From CBIHON01 sp966211965 (GTDB lineage: Bacteria > Pseudomonadota > Gammaproteobacteria > Burkholderiales > Burkholderiaceae_D), in NCBI GenBank assembly GCA_966211965.1, contig CBIHON010000004.1, positions 156,822 to 220,821 of the forward strand: 64,000 nt of DNA, read 5' to 3'. This document shows, in pieces, positions 41,878-51,374 of the stretch. The position numbers were made by a program, and so were the translations under genes. Positions within the stretch are counted from its first letter, which is position 1. Each line of letters starts with the position of its first letter. The notes beneath the pieces were generated by a model. That model did no database searches, was not told the DNA's origin, and saw nothing but the letters and a program-made list of their open reading frames with translations.

Positions 41878-42837
41878 ATGACAACACTCCTGGTCACCGG
41901 AGCAGGCGGATTCGTCGGGCATGCGCTGTGCGCCATGTTGCAGGAGCGCGGTATCGGATTTGTTCCGGTCATCAGGACGCCTGCCCCATCGCTGCCGCAG
42001 GCATGCATCGTCGCCGATATCCATCCAGGCACCGATTGGCAGGCATGCTTGCGCGGCGTGAGCGTGGTGGTGCATCTGGCGGCGCGCGTGCATAAAACCG
42101 AAGACGGAACCGCGGACCGCCTGCGTGAATACCGGCTGATAAATGTCGAGGCGACGCTCAACCTGGCCCGCCAATGCGTCGCGGCCGGCGTGCGGCGTTT
42201 CGTCTACCTGAGCAGCGTCAAGGTGAACGGCGAATCGACTGCGGCGCGGCCGTTTCATGCCGATGATGCACCGGCCCCCTGTGATCCCTACGGCATATCG
42301 AAGTGCGAAGCGGAGCAAGGCCTGCGCCGGCTGGCCCGGGAAACCAGGCTGGAGGCGGTCATCATCCGTCCGCCGCTGGTGTACGGCCCCGGCGTCAAGG
42401 CGAATTTCCTGGCCTTGATGCGCTGCGTCGAGCGCGGCATTCCTTTGCCGCTGGCCAGCGTGCGGGACAACCGGCGCAGTCTGGTCTTCGTCGGCAACCT
42501 GGCCGATCTGATCGTGCGCTGCGCCAGTGCCGAGGCAGCCGCCGGCCATACCTTCATGGCATCGGACGAATGCGACGTCAGCACCGCCGGACTGATCGCT
42601 GCGCTGGCCCGGGCCATGGGCCGGGGCCATGCGCTGTTTCCGGTGCCGCCGGCCTTGCTGCGCGCCGCGGCCAGCCTGCTCGGCAAGGGCGGCGTGGCCG
42701 GGCGTCTGTTAGACTCGCTGCAGGTTGATATCCAATCGACCAAAAATATATTGGCTTGGCGCCCGCCCTATTCGTTCGAGGACGGCATCGACCGAACCGT
42801 GCGGCATTTTCTTGAAAGTCGCGGATCCCGGCAATGA
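41878..42837 (+). CDS. NAD-dependent sugar epimerase/ketoreductase, WbpV-like
   Basis: Extended SDR of 319 aa with TGAGGFVGHAL at about residues 7-17, catalytic Ser in LSSVKVNG and YGISK at about 140-144 (Tyr and Lys intact). It resembles WbpV-type 4-keto reductases that turn UDP-4-keto-6-deoxy-GlcNAc into UDP-QuiNAc. Such enzymes act after a WbpM-type dehydratase and before a PglC/WecA-type initiating transferase, and both are encoded just downstream. The 3' end overlaps the next gene by 4 bases (ATGA). Confidence 0.83.
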   Translation: MTTLLVTGAGGFVGHALCAMLQERGIGFVPVIRTPAPSLPQACIVADIHPGTDWQACLRGVSVVVHLAARVHKTEDGTADRLREYRLINVEATLNLARQCVAAGVRRFVYLSSVKVNGESTAARPFHADDAPAPCDPYGISKCEAEQGLRRLARETRLEAVIIRPPLVYGPGVKANFLALMRCVERGIPLPLASVRDNRRSLVFVGNLADLIVRCASAEAAAGHTFMASDECDVSTAGLIAALARAMGRGHALFPVPPALLRAAASLLGKGGVAGRLLDSLQVDIQSTKNILAWRPPYSFEDGIDRTVRHFLESRGSRQ

Positions 42838-43394
42838 AAAGAATATTCGATCTGACCCTGGCCCTTGGCCTGGCGGTCTTGTTGCTTCCTGTACTGATAT
42901 TGTTGGCTTTGCTGGTGAAATGCACGTCGCCCGGCCCGGTGGTTTATTGGTCCGACCGGATCGGCCGCCACAATGCGATTTTCCGCATGCCGAAGTTTCG
43001 CACCATGCGGGTCGACACGCCGGCGGTGGCGACCCACTTGCTGCGCGATCCGGACCGTTTCCTGACGCCGGTGGGCTCTTTCCTGCGCCGGACCAGCCTG
43101 GATGAGTTGCCACAGCTATGGAGCATTCTCCGCGGCGACATGAGCTTTGTCGGGCCGCGGCCGGCCCTGTTCAACCAGGACGACCTGGTGGCGCTGCGCA
43201 GTGCGCATGGCGTCGAATCCCTGCTGCCCGGCCTGACCGGCTGGGCCCAGATCAATGGCCGGGACGAACTGGCCATCTCCGAAAAGGTCAGGATGGATGT
43301 CGAATACCTGAAGAGCCGGTCGTTTTGGCTGGATTTGAAGATTGTTTTCATGACTTTTATGAAAGTCTTGCGCCGTGACGGGGTAAAGCACTGA
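42834..43394 (+). CDS. Initiating sugar-phosphate transferase, PglC/WcaJ family
   Basis: Monotopic phosphoglycosyl transferase of 186 aa that moves a sugar-1-phosphate onto undecaprenyl phosphate to start repeat-unit synthesis. One N-terminal hydrophobic segment (about 8-30) is followed by the family core: KFRTMR (about 54-59), FLRRTSLDELPQL (about 83-95) containing the catalytic Asp-Glu pair, the SFVGPRPAL motif (about 104-112) and PGLTGWAQINGR (about 132-143). Small size without the extra N-terminal domain places it with PglC rather than WbaP. Its donor is likely the UDP-QuiNAc-type sugar from the flanking genes. Confidence 0.9.
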   Translation: MKRIFDLTLALGLAVLLLPVLILLALLVKCTSPGPVVYWSDRIGRHNAIFRMPKFRTMRVDTPAVATHLLRDPDRFLTPVGSFLRRTSLDELPQLWSILRGDMSFVGPRPALFNQDDLVALRSAHGVESLLPGLTGWAQINGRDELAISEKVRMDVEYLKSRSFWLDLKIVFMTFMKVLRRDGVKH

Positions 43395-43446
43395 TCGTTT
43401 TGTTAAACTGTGGCCTTTGCGTTAATAACCGGCAGCAAAGGTACCG

Positions 43447-45375
43447 ATGAAATCATTCCTGGATCTGTCCCGTTTACATAAGCAAATGATCGCCGCTTCG
43501 GCTGATCTGGTGATGCTGCCTCTGTCGTTTTACCTGGCGATCTGGCTGCGCTATGACGGTGTGAGCGCTGTTGTCTTGAGGCAATACGCCTGGCTGATCG
43601 CCGCTGCGCCTTTAATCTCGATCCCGATTTTCATCCGCATCGGCCTATATCGCGCGGTGATACGTTTCATCGATCAAAAGATCGTGTATATCGTCGTGAT
43701 GGGAGTAACGCTGTCGCTGATGGCGCTGACCGTGCTGGCGAAATTTGCCGGTCTGATGGAGGGGGTGTCGCGCGGCGTGCTCGGGATTTATTGGGTCAGC
43801 GCCATCATGTACGTGGTGGCCAGCCGCTTCCTGGCGCGCGGCTATTTCCTGCGCGCCAGCGGTCCGGGCGGCGCGGTGCGGGTGGCAATCTACGGCGCCG
43901 GCAAGGCCGGGATGCAACTGGTGAGCGCCTTGCGCGCCGGACATGAATATTTGCCGGTGGCATTCATCGACGATAACCGGGAGTTGCAAGGCGCGACCAT
44001 TGCCGGCATCAAGGTCTGTTCCTCCGAAGGACTGGCGGCGACCATTGCCAAGAAAAGAATCAAGGAAATCTTGCTGGCCATGCCATCCCTGACCCGGGCC
44101 CAGCAAAAGCGCATCCTCGACCGGATGGAGCCGCTCAAGGTCAAGATCAAGGTGACGCCGCCGGTCAAGAACCTGGTGCGCGGCGTGCTGCGGGTGCAGG
44201 ACGTGCGCGAAATCGAAATCGAAGACTTGCTCGGACGCGACCCGGCGGAACCGGATGCGCGTCTGCTTTCGATTTGCATCACGAATAAATCGGTGATGGT
44301 GACCGGCGCCGGCGGCTCGATCGGTTCCGAGCTATGTCGCCAGATCATCCGCCTTAAGCCGGCCAAGCTGGTCTTGCTGGAAATGTCCGAATACGCTCTG
44401 TACTCGATCGAGCAGGAATTGCAGATGCTGCAGAAATCCTGTCGGGTCGAGGTCGAGGTGATGCCCTTCCTGGGCTCGGTGCTGGAACAGGAAAAATGCA
44501 AGCGCATCCTGTCCACTTTCGGGGTCGAGACCGTGTACCATGCCGCTGCCTACAAGCATGTTCCGCTCGTGGAGCATAATCCGATCGAAGGCGTGCGCAA
44601 TAACGCCTTCGGCACCCTGAGTCTGGCAAAGGCGGCAATGGCCGCCGGGGTGAAAAGCTTCGTGCTGATTTCGACCGACAAGGCGGTGCGGCCGACCAAT
44701 GTGATGGGTTCGACCAAGCGCCTGGCCGAACTTATTTTGCAGGCGTTTGCGCGACAGCAAAACAAGACGCGATTTTGCATGGTACGGTTCGGCAATGTGC
44801 TCGGTTCTTCCGGTTCGGTGGTGCCCTTGTTCCGTAAGCAGATCATGGCTGGCGGCCCGATCACCCTGACCCATCCCGAGATCCGACGCTATTTCATGAC
44901 TATTCCGGAGGCGGCGCAACTGGTGTTGCAGGCCGGCGCGATGGGCGAGGGCGGTGACGTGTTCGTGCTCGACATGGGCGAGCCGGTGAAGATCATGGAC
45001 CTGGCCAAGCGCATGGTGCACTTGAGCGGGCTGGAAGTGAAGAGCGACACCGAGCCGAACGGCACGATCGAAATCCAGCATGTCGGCTTGCGGCCGGGCG
45101 AAAAGCTGTACGAGGAATTGCTGATCGGGGCCAATGTCGAAGGAACCGAGAATCCGCTGATCATGCGCGCCCAGGAAGCGGAACTCCCGTGGCTGGTGCT
45201 GCAGGATCTGCTGTCCAAGCTGGAAGCGGCATGCGACCGGTTTGATTATGAAGAAGTGCGCTTGCTGCTGTTGCAGGCGGTGATTGAATATGTGCCGCAA
45301 TGCGGGATCGAGGACTTCGTCTGGCGCGCGCAGAACCAGTTGCCGATGAAGCGCGATGAATTGATGTTGCATTGA
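43447..45375 (+). CDS. UDP-N-acetylhexosamine 4,6-dehydratase, WbpM/PglF family
   Basis: Membrane-anchored dehydratase of 642 aa. Four N-terminal helices (about 15-135) precede a first Rossmann domain (VAIYGAGKAGMQL, about 149-161) and the SDR catalytic domain (VTGAGGSIGSEL, about 284-295). The active-site segment STDKAVRPTNVMGSTKR has Met in place of the usual Tyr, which is normal for this family. It makes UDP-4-keto-6-deoxy-GlcNAc, the precursor of QuiNAc, FucNAc or bacillosamine. It lies 52 bases after the initiating transferase gene. Confidence 0.9.
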   Translation: MKSFLDLSRLHKQMIAASADLVMLPLSFYLAIWLRYDGVSAVVLRQYAWLIAAAPLISIPIFIRIGLYRAVIRFIDQKIVYIVVMGVTLSLMALTVLAKFAGLMEGVSRGVLGIYWVSAIMYVVASRFLARGYFLRASGPGGAVRVAIYGAGKAGMQLVSALRAGHEYLPVAFIDDNRELQGATIAGIKVCSSEGLAATIAKKRIKEILLAMPSLTRAQQKRILDRMEPLKVKIKVTPPVKNLVRGVLRVQDVREIEIEDLLGRDPAEPDARLLSICITNKSVMVTGAGGSIGSELCRQIIRLKPAKLVLLEMSEYALYSIEQELQMLQKSCRVEVEVMPFLGSVLEQEKCKRILSTFGVETVYHAAAYKHVPLVEHNPIEGVRNNAFGTLSLAKAAMAAGVKSFVLISTDKAVRPTNVMGSTKRLAELILQAFARQQNKTRFCMVRFGNVLGSSGSVVPLFRKQIMAGGPITLTHPEIRRYFMTIPEAAQLVLQAGAMGEGGDVFVLDMGEPVKIMDLAKRMVHLSGLEVKSDTEPNGTIEIQHVGLRPGEKLYEELLIGANVEGTENPLIMRAQEAELPWLVLQDLLSKLEAACDRFDYEEVRLLLLQAVIEYVPQCGIEDFVWRAQNQLPMKRDELMLH

Positions 45376-45459
45376 GGTTTTGCCTTCCTCCGTGTTCCGG
45401 AGAAATAGAAAACACATCCTATCCATACAAATGGCGAGACATACAAAATCCTAGCGGCC

Positions 45460-45585
45460 TGGTTCCTTCCCCCTGCAGGGGGGAGGTTAGGCTAGGGGTG
45501 CGGCCGGTTGATCTACGGAACAGCTCGGATGAACTAGTGCGCTACCCCCTCCCTAGCCCTTCCCATGCAGGGGGAAGGGGATTGT
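45460..45585. repeat. Paired inverted copies of a G/C-rich REP-like element
   Basis: The left copy (about 45462-45500) contains CCTTCCCCCTGCAGGGGGG then AGGTTAGGCTAGGGGTG. The right copy (about 45543-45582) is the same element inverted, with a few changes. Each also forms its own small hairpin. The element at 8222-8300 has the same layout. The paired arrangement could form a large stem between the dehydratase gene and the phosphomutase gene. Confidence 0.7.
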
Positions 45586-45629
45586 CCATCGCTTCCTGAA
45601 ATTTCGTTGTAGCTCGACCACTAAAAACC

Positions 45630-47006
45630 ATGTTAAAACTCTCCCCCAGCATTTTCAAAGCCTACGATATCCGCGGCATCGTCGGCACCACGCTCGACGC
45701 TTCCGTCGCCCACAAAATCGGCCAGGCCTTCGGCAGCGCAGTGCGCGCCAAAGGCGAACGGACGGTCGTCATCGGCCGCGACGGCCGCTTGTCCGGTCCC
45801 GAGCTTTCCGGCGCGCTGGCGGCCGGTTTGCAATCGACCGGCGTCGACGTGATCGACCTCGGCGTAGTCGTGACGCCAATGGTTTATTTCGGCACCCATG
45901 TGCTCGACGCGCAATCCGGCATCATGGTTACCGGTAGCCATAATCCGCCCGATTACAACGGCTTCAAGATGGTGCTCGCCGGCGAGGCGATTTACGGTGA
46001 AACGATCCAGGCCTTGTACCAAACCATCCTGAAAAACGAATTCAGCGAGGGCGAGGGCAGCTATCGCACCCACGACATCCGCGCCGACTACCTCCAGCGC
46101 ATTGCGGGCGACATCAAGCCGGTGCGGCCGATGAAGATTGCGGTCGATTGCGGCAACGGTGTGGCCGGCGCTTTCGCCGGCGATCTGTACCGGGCGATGG
46201 GTTGCGAAGTGACTGAGCTGTTTTGCGAAGTCGACGGCAGCTTTCCCAACCATCATCCCGACCCGGCCCACCCGGAAAACCTGCAAGACCTGATCCGCTG
46301 CCTGCGGCAAGGCGAGGCGGAGATCGGACTGGCTTTCGACGGCGACGGCGACCGTTTGGGCGTGGTCACCAAGGATGGCCAGATCATCTATCCGGATCGC
46401 CAGTTGATGCTGTTCGCCGAAGATGTTCTGACGCGCCATGCGGGCGGGCAAATCCTGTACGACGTCAAATGCACGCGCCATATCGCACCCTGGGTCAAGG
46501 CGCGCGGCGGCGTGCCGCTGATGTGCAAGACCGGCCATTCCCTGGTCAAGGCGAAGATGCGCGAAACCGGCGCGCCACTGGGCGGCGAGATGAGCGGGCA
46601 TATCTTTTTCAAGGATCGCTGGTACGGCTTCGACGACGGCTTGTATGCCGGCGCGCGTCTGCTCGAATTGCTGAGCCGCGCCGGCAATCCCTCGGCCGTG
46701 CTGAACGCCTTGCCGCAATCGATCAGTACGCCGGAACTGCAATTGAAATTGAGCGAAGGCGAGAACTTCGCGCTGATCGACAAGCTGCAGCGCGATGCGC
46801 AATTCCCCGGCGCGGAACAGGTCATCACCATCGACGGCCTGCGCGTCGAATACGCGGACGGTTTCGGCCTGGCGCGTTCCTCCAACACCACGCCGGTGGT
46901 GGTGATGCGCTTCGAGGCTGAAACCGCCAAAGCGCTGGCACGCATCCAGGGCGAATTCAAGCGCGTGATCCTGGCCGCCAAACCCGATGCGGCCTTGCCG
47001 TTCTGA
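45630..47006 (+). CDS. Phosphomannomutase/phosphoglucomutase
   Basis: Protein of 458 aa of the alpha-D-phosphohexomutase family (AlgC/ManB type). It interconverts hexose 6- and 1-phosphates for LPS and exopolysaccharide precursors. Family loops are all present: the phosphoserine loop VTGSHNPPDYNG (about 95-106), the metal-binding DGDGDRLG (about 238-245), the sugar-binding GEMSGH (about 320-325) and the phosphate-binding RSSNTTP (about 416-422). It precedes waaC by 27 bases and is probably cotranscribed with the inner-core genes. Confidence 0.92.
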   Translation: MLKLSPSIFKAYDIRGIVGTTLDASVAHKIGQAFGSAVRAKGERTVVIGRDGRLSGPELSGALAAGLQSTGVDVIDLGVVVTPMVYFGTHVLDAQSGIMVTGSHNPPDYNGFKMVLAGEAIYGETIQALYQTILKNEFSEGEGSYRTHDIRADYLQRIAGDIKPVRPMKIAVDCGNGVAGAFAGDLYRAMGCEVTELFCEVDGSFPNHHPDPAHPENLQDLIRCLRQGEAEIGLAFDGDGDRLGVVTKDGQIIYPDRQLMLFAEDVLTRHAGGQILYDVKCTRHIAPWVKARGGVPLMCKTGHSLVKAKMRETGAPLGGEMSGHIFFKDRWYGFDDGLYAGARLLELLSRAGNPSAVLNALPQSISTPELQLKLSEGENFALIDKLQRDAQFPGAEQVITIDGLRVEYADGFGLARSSNTTPVVVMRFEAETAKALARIQGEFKRVILAAKPDAALPF

Positions 47007-47033
47007 GAGCGGATAAGCAGGACTGCCGTCCCA

Positions 47034-48050
47034 ATGAACATCCTGATCGTTCGCGTCTCCTCGCTCGGCGACGTGGTGCACAACATGCCGATGGTGGCCG
47101 ACCTGTTGCGGCGCTATCCGGGCGCCCAAATCGATTGGGTGGTGGAAGAAGCCTATGCCGGCCTGGTACGGCTCAATCGCGGCGTGCGCAATGTCATCCC
47201 GTTCGCCTTGCGGCGTTGGCGCAGGAACCCGTTTGCAGCGCGGACATGGGCCGAAATGCGCGCCTTTCGCCAAGCCTTGCGACAGCAAGCCTACGACCTG
47301 GTATTCGATACCCAGGGCTTGTTCAAGACCGGGCTGGTGATGCGCATGGCGCGGCTCGCGCCGCAGGGACGGCGCGTCGGCATGGCCAACGGAACTGAAG
47401 GCTCGGGCTATGAGGGCATCTCGCGCTTGTTCCATACGATGAGCGTGCCGATCGAGCGGCATACCCATGCGGTGTTGCGGGCGCGTCTGGTGGCGGCGGC
47501 TGCAGGCGGCTACACGGTTGACCAACCGGCCGATTTCGATTTGCAGGCGCCCGATGCGGCGCAAGCGGCGTGGTTGCCGAAGCAGCCCTATGCGGTGTTT
47601 TTCCACGGCACTGCACGTGCGGCGAAACAGTGGGATCCCAGGCATTGGGTACAGCTTGCGCAATCGCTGGCAGCGCGCGGCCTGCCGGTCTTGCTGCCTT
47701 GGGGCAGCGAGCAGGAAAAACAAGCGGCCGAACGGCTCGCCGCACAAATGCCAAACGCTCGCGTGCTGCCGAAGCTGCCGATGCTGGAAGCCGTCGCGCT
47801 GGCGCAGCAGGCAGCGCTGGTAGTGGGCGTCGACACCGGGTTGACCCACATCGCCGCCGCCTGCAACCGCCCGACCGTCGAGTTGTACTGCGATTCGCCG
47901 CGCTGGAAAACCGAAGGCAACTGGTCGCCGAGCATCGTCAACCTGGGCGACCTCGGCAAGCCGCCCGGCGTCGCCGAGGTGGAGGCCGCAGTGGCGTTTC
48001 TGCTGGATCCGCGGCACAATGCAAGCCCGCCACAGGCCAATCTCGCGTAA
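47034..48050 (+). CDS. waaC: LPS heptosyltransferase I
   Basis: GT9 enzyme of 338 aa that adds the first heptose to Kdo-lipid A. The N-terminal RVSSLGDVVHNMP (about 6-18) and the C-terminal VGVDTGLTHIAAA (about 263-275) are the GT9 hallmarks, and FHGTARAAKQW (about 189-199) carries the nucleotide-binding region. The length matches WaaC. Kdo hydroxylase and Kdo transferase genes follow, a common order in Burkholderiales. Confidence 0.92.
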   Translation: MNILIVRVSSLGDVVHNMPMVADLLRRYPGAQIDWVVEEAYAGLVRLNRGVRNVIPFALRRWRRNPFAARTWAEMRAFRQALRQQAYDLVFDTQGLFKTGLVMRMARLAPQGRRVGMANGTEGSGYEGISRLFHTMSVPIERHTHAVLRARLVAAAAGGYTVDQPADFDLQAPDAAQAAWLPKQPYAVFFHGTARAAKQWDPRHWVQLAQSLAARGLPVLLPWGSEQEKQAAERLAAQMPNARVLPKLPMLEAVALAQQAALVVGVDTGLTHIAAACNRPTVELYCDSPRWKTEGNWSPSIVNLGDLGKPPGVAEVEAAVAFLLDPRHNASPPQANLA

Positions 48051-48058
48051 GCATTCTC

Positions 48059-48928
48059 ATGGAACAGCAAATCCTCCAAATCGATGCGGCCGGCTGGCGC
48101 ATCAGTGCACCCAATGAGGCCTGGATCAGCGCGCTCGAAGCGGGCAAGGTGCTGTACCTGCCGCATCTGTCATTTCACCTGGACGAGGAGGAGCGGCGCT
48201 TCCTGAACCCTGCGATACGCGATCCCAAGGCGCGCAACATCAGTCTCGATGCCAACGCACGCTTGAAAGGCGCGCACGGCGATGCCGCCACGCAGCAGGC
48301 AGTGGCGGCGATGATCGGCCGTTTCCGCAGCCAGGCGCAAACGCTGATCGAATCGCTGCTGCCCGGCTATGCCGGCGCCTTGCGCCTGGCGCCGACCAGT
48401 TACCGACCGATGCAGGTGGAGACGCGCGCCCAGTCGTGGCGCGCCGACGACCGGCGCCTGCATGTCGATGCATTTCCGTCGCGTCCCAATTACGGCGAGC
48501 GCATCTTGCGTGTTTTCACCAACCTCAATCCGGACGGCGTGGCGCGCGTATGGCGTGTCGGCGAACCCTTCGAGGCGGTCGCCAAACGCTTCCTGCCGCG
48601 CGCCAAGGCCTATTCGCGCTGGCAGGCGAAAGCGCTCGGCGCGCTGCACGTCACCAAGTCGCTGCGCAGCGAATACGATCACCTGATGCTGCAATTGCAC
48701 GACGGGATGAAATCCGATCTGGCATATCAAAAAGATGCCCCGCAAGTGACGATGCCGTTCCCCCCCGGTTCGGTCTGGGTCTGTTTTTCCGACCAGGCTT
48801 CGCATGCGGTGATGTCGGGCCAATACATGATGGAGCAGACCTTCCATTTGCCGGTGGCGCGCCAATACGATCCTGACGCCAGCCCGCTTGCCATCCTCAC
48901 GCGCTTGACCGGCCGGACCCTGATCTAG
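48059..48928 (+). CDS. kdoO: Kdo 3-hydroxylase-like protein
   Basis: Protein of 289 aa resembling KdoO, an Fe(II)/2-oxoglutarate dioxygenase that oxidises Kdo of the LPS inner core to Ko (the 3-hydroxy form), as known in Burkholderia and Yersinia. The iron ligands fit an HxD motif in LHVDAFPSRPN (about residues 139-149) and a distal His in FSDQASHAVMSGQ (about 243-255). The frame is open far upstream inside waaC, but homology starts at the ATG at 48059, eight bases after the waaC stop. Its position between waaC and waaA supports the assignment. Confidence 0.83.
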   Translation: MEQQILQIDAAGWRISAPNEAWISALEAGKVLYLPHLSFHLDEEERRFLNPAIRDPKARNISLDANARLKGAHGDAATQQAVAAMIGRFRSQAQTLIESLLPGYAGALRLAPTSYRPMQVETRAQSWRADDRRLHVDAFPSRPNYGERILRVFTNLNPDGVARVWRVGEPFEAVAKRFLPRAKAYSRWQAKALGALHVTKSLRSEYDHLMLQLHDGMKSDLAYQKDAPQVTMPFPPGSVWVCFSDQASHAVMSGQYMMEQTFHLPVARQYDPDASPLAILTRLTGRTLI

Positions 48929-49190
48929 AGATCTAGAGCCTGTTATGAACTCAACCCGGCTCTAAGGGCCAAGGCAGAAATTCCCCACAAAGCATGAAAG
49001 CGCCATGGCCGCCCTTACCCCCATCCCTTGCAGGGCGCATCTGCGCTTGCGAGCGCAGACTGTTCCGCGGGCGGATCGCATGCGGCCGTTCGCAGGCGCA
49101 CGACATATCGTCCGAATTCCCTGCTCATCTCTCGCTTCACCTTCTCGCGCGAGCGGAAGAGGGGGCAAACCGAGTCGCTGCGCGATTTTT

Positions 49191-50489
49191 ATGTTAATGC
49201 GATTGCTTTATTCGTTTGCCTGGTGGCTGGCCTTGCCGCTGGTGGTGACGCGCTTATGGTGGCGCGGCCGCAAGGAACCCGGCTATCGGCAGCACCTGGC
49301 CGAGCGCTTCGGTTTTTACCGGCCGCCTGCTCGGCACGTGGAGAATCCCTGCATCTGGCTGCATGCCGTATCCGTCGGCGAGACGCGGGCGGCCGAACCC
49401 CTGATCGACGCTTTGCTGCTGGATTATCCCGAGCACGACATCGTGCTTACTCACATGACGCCGACCGGACGCGCGACCGGCCAGGCGCTGTTCGGCAAGC
49501 ATGCGCCGCGCCTGCGGCAAGCCTACCTGCCGTATGACACCGGCTGGATGGCGGCGCGTTTCATCCGCCATTTCTCGCCCCGCCTGTGCGTGCTGATGGA
49601 AACCGAAGTGTGGCCGAACCTGATGGCGCAATGCGTCGCGCACCATGTCCCGGTCGCGCTGGTAAACGCGCGTTTGTCGCAGCGCTCGCTGCGCAAGGGG
49701 CAAAGGTTCGGTACCTTGATGACGGAGGCGGCACAGGGACTGTCTTGCGTGGCCGCGCAAACCGAGGCCGATGCGGCGCGCGTGCGCGAACTCGGCGCGC
49801 GCCAGGTGCAGGTCACCGGCAGCATCAAATTCGACGTGACGCCGCCGCCTTCGATGGTCGCGAAAGGAGAAGCCTTGCGGGCCCAGATCGGTGCGCGTCC
49901 GGTGCTGCTGTGCGCCAGCACGCGCGAAGGGGAGGAGGCCATGATTCTCGACGCCTTACCGCCTTCATTGCGAGCCGATGCCTTGCTGCTTGTCGTGCCG
50001 CGCCACCCGCAGCGCTTCGATGAAGTGGCGCACCTGATCGGCGCACACGGCTTGCGCATGGCACGTCGTTCGATCTTGGGCGAGGAGGCGTTGCCGGCGG
50101 ATGTGCGCGTGCTGCTTGGCGATTCGATGGGCGAGATGTTCGCCTATTTCGCCGCCTGCGATGTCGCTTTCATCGGGGGCAGCCTGCAGCCGCTCGGCGG
50201 GCAAAACCTGATCGAAGCCTGCGCACTCGGCAAGCCCGTCTTGATCGGGCCGCACACCTTCAACTTCAGCCTGGTGAGCGAGGATGCGGTCGCGGCCGGC
50301 GCGGCATTGCGCGTTCAGGATCCGGCCGGCCTGTGGCGCGCGGCCATGCATATGCTGGATGCGGGAGATGACCGCCAGGAGATGGGGCGCAAGGCCTCCG
50401 CATTCTCGCGGCAGCATCGCGGTGCGACTGCACGCACGATGGCCATGTTGCGCTTGCTGCTGGACGCGCCTGCAGGCTCGACGGAATAA
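49191..50489 (+). CDS. waaA: 3-deoxy-D-manno-octulosonic acid (Kdo) transferase
   Basis: Protein of 432 aa that transfers Kdo from CMP-Kdo to lipid A. An N-terminal hydrophobic anchor (about 4-20) is followed by the GT30 domain with FGFYRPP, HAVSVGETRAAEPLI (about 55-69), the METEVWPNL motif (about 136-144) and the late FIGGSLQPLGGQNLIEACALGKPV stretch split over about 328-351. Two starts are close together, ATG at 49191 and 49197. A longer frame from 49005 runs through non-coding sequence. The 262-base gap upstream holds a duplicated GATCTAGA and no gene. Confidence 0.92.
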   Translation: MLMRLLYSFAWWLALPLVVTRLWWRGRKEPGYRQHLAERFGFYRPPARHVENPCIWLHAVSVGETRAAEPLIDALLLDYPEHDIVLTHMTPTGRATGQALFGKHAPRLRQAYLPYDTGWMAARFIRHFSPRLCVLMETEVWPNLMAQCVAHHVPVALVNARLSQRSLRKGQRFGTLMTEAAQGLSCVAAQTEADAARVRELGARQVQVTGSIKFDVTPPPSMVAKGEALRAQIGARPVLLCASTREGEEAMILDALPPSLRADALLLVVPRHPQRFDEVAHLIGAHGLRMARRSILGEEALPADVRVLLGDSMGEMFAYFAACDVAFIGGSLQPLGGQNLIEACALGKPVLIGPHTFNFSLVSEDAVAAGAALRVQDPAGLWRAAMHMLDAGDDRQEMGRKASAFSRQHRGATARTMAMLRLLLDAPAGSTE

Positions 50490-50641
50490 GGTGCGCGGCT
50501 TACATATATCCTCGTTTTGCGTTGATCTTCCATGTAGAATGAAGAGGGCCATTCTCAACGGCCTCTGCACTGGCACACGGGCAAAGTTCCGTGGCCATCC
50601 GCTGAATCGCGAATCATTCATATTGATAAACGGAGGCGATG

Positions 50642-51370
50642 ATGAGTACTATCGGTGGCAAAAAAACATTGGCATGCTTGTGTTTGCTGATCCCGTTAAG
50701 TGGCTGGGCGCAGGAAAAAATAACCGTCAATTACAATGAACGACCTCCGTACCTGGTGCCCGGTCCGGATGGCGCGGCAACCGGCCTCACGGGTACGCCT
50801 GCCGCCAATGCCTTCAAATCCGCCGGTATTCCGGTCGTATGGGCAAAAGTCCCGACCACACGCCAGATCGCCGCAGTCAAGGAGAGCGCCCTGCATTGCG
50901 CGATAGGCTGGTTCAAGACGCCGGAGCGCGAGCAGTTCGCCAAATTCACCAAGGCGATCTATCGTGACAAGCCCTGGCTGGTGCTGGCCAATAGCAGCTT
51001 TGCTCTGAAGGACGGCATCAGGCTGGAAGAAGCCTTGAGCAGCAAAGGCGTGCGCGTGCTGACCAAGGAAAATTTCTCCTACGGCCCGTATATCGATGGC
51101 TTGCTGGCGAAAACGAAGCCGAATATCACCGTCTCTAACGGTACCACCTCGCAGATGCTGCAACTGATCAATGCCAAGAGCGTCGACTTCATGTTTGTCT
51201 CCGAGGAAGAGGCCGACTACCTGGTCGAGCAGGCGGGGCTGAGCATGAAGAACTTCCGTCAAGTGCGGTTCCCCGACCTGCCTGCGGGCGACAAGCGTTA
51301 CATCATGTGCAGCAAGCAGGTACCAGATGAGGTCATCGGCAAGTTGAACAAGGCGATCACTTTCGAATAG
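50642..51370 (+). CDS. Periplasmic substrate-binding protein (family 3), copy 1
   Basis: Protein of 242 aa with a signal peptide ending near WAQ (about residue 23) and the fold of SBP_bac_3-type amino-acid or polar-compound binding proteins (NYNERPPYLVPG, then CAIGWFKTPEREQFAKF). A strong GGAGG site lies 5 bases before the ATG at 50642 and 2 before the alternative at 50639. No permease or ATPase gene is nearby, so it may be an orphan sensor or binding protein. The following gene is a clear paralogue. Confidence 0.82.
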   Translation: MSTIGGKKTLACLCLLIPLSGWAQEKITVNYNERPPYLVPGPDGAATGLTGTPAANAFKSAGIPVVWAKVPTTRQIAAVKESALHCAIGWFKTPEREQFAKFTKAIYRDKPWLVLANSSFALKDGIRLEEALSSKGVRVLTKENFSYGPYIDGLLAKTKPNITVSNGTTSQMLQLINAKSVDFMFVSEEEADYLVEQAGLSMKNFRQVRFPDLPAGDKRYIMCSKQVPDEVIGKLNKAITFE

Positions 51371-51374
51371 GCAG

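Noticed and set aside
45633..48017. 794-codon open frame on the minus strand
   Set aside because: It lies antisense to the phosphomutase and waaC genes, which have clear family motifs; the antisense translation has none and is explained by GC-rich codon bias.
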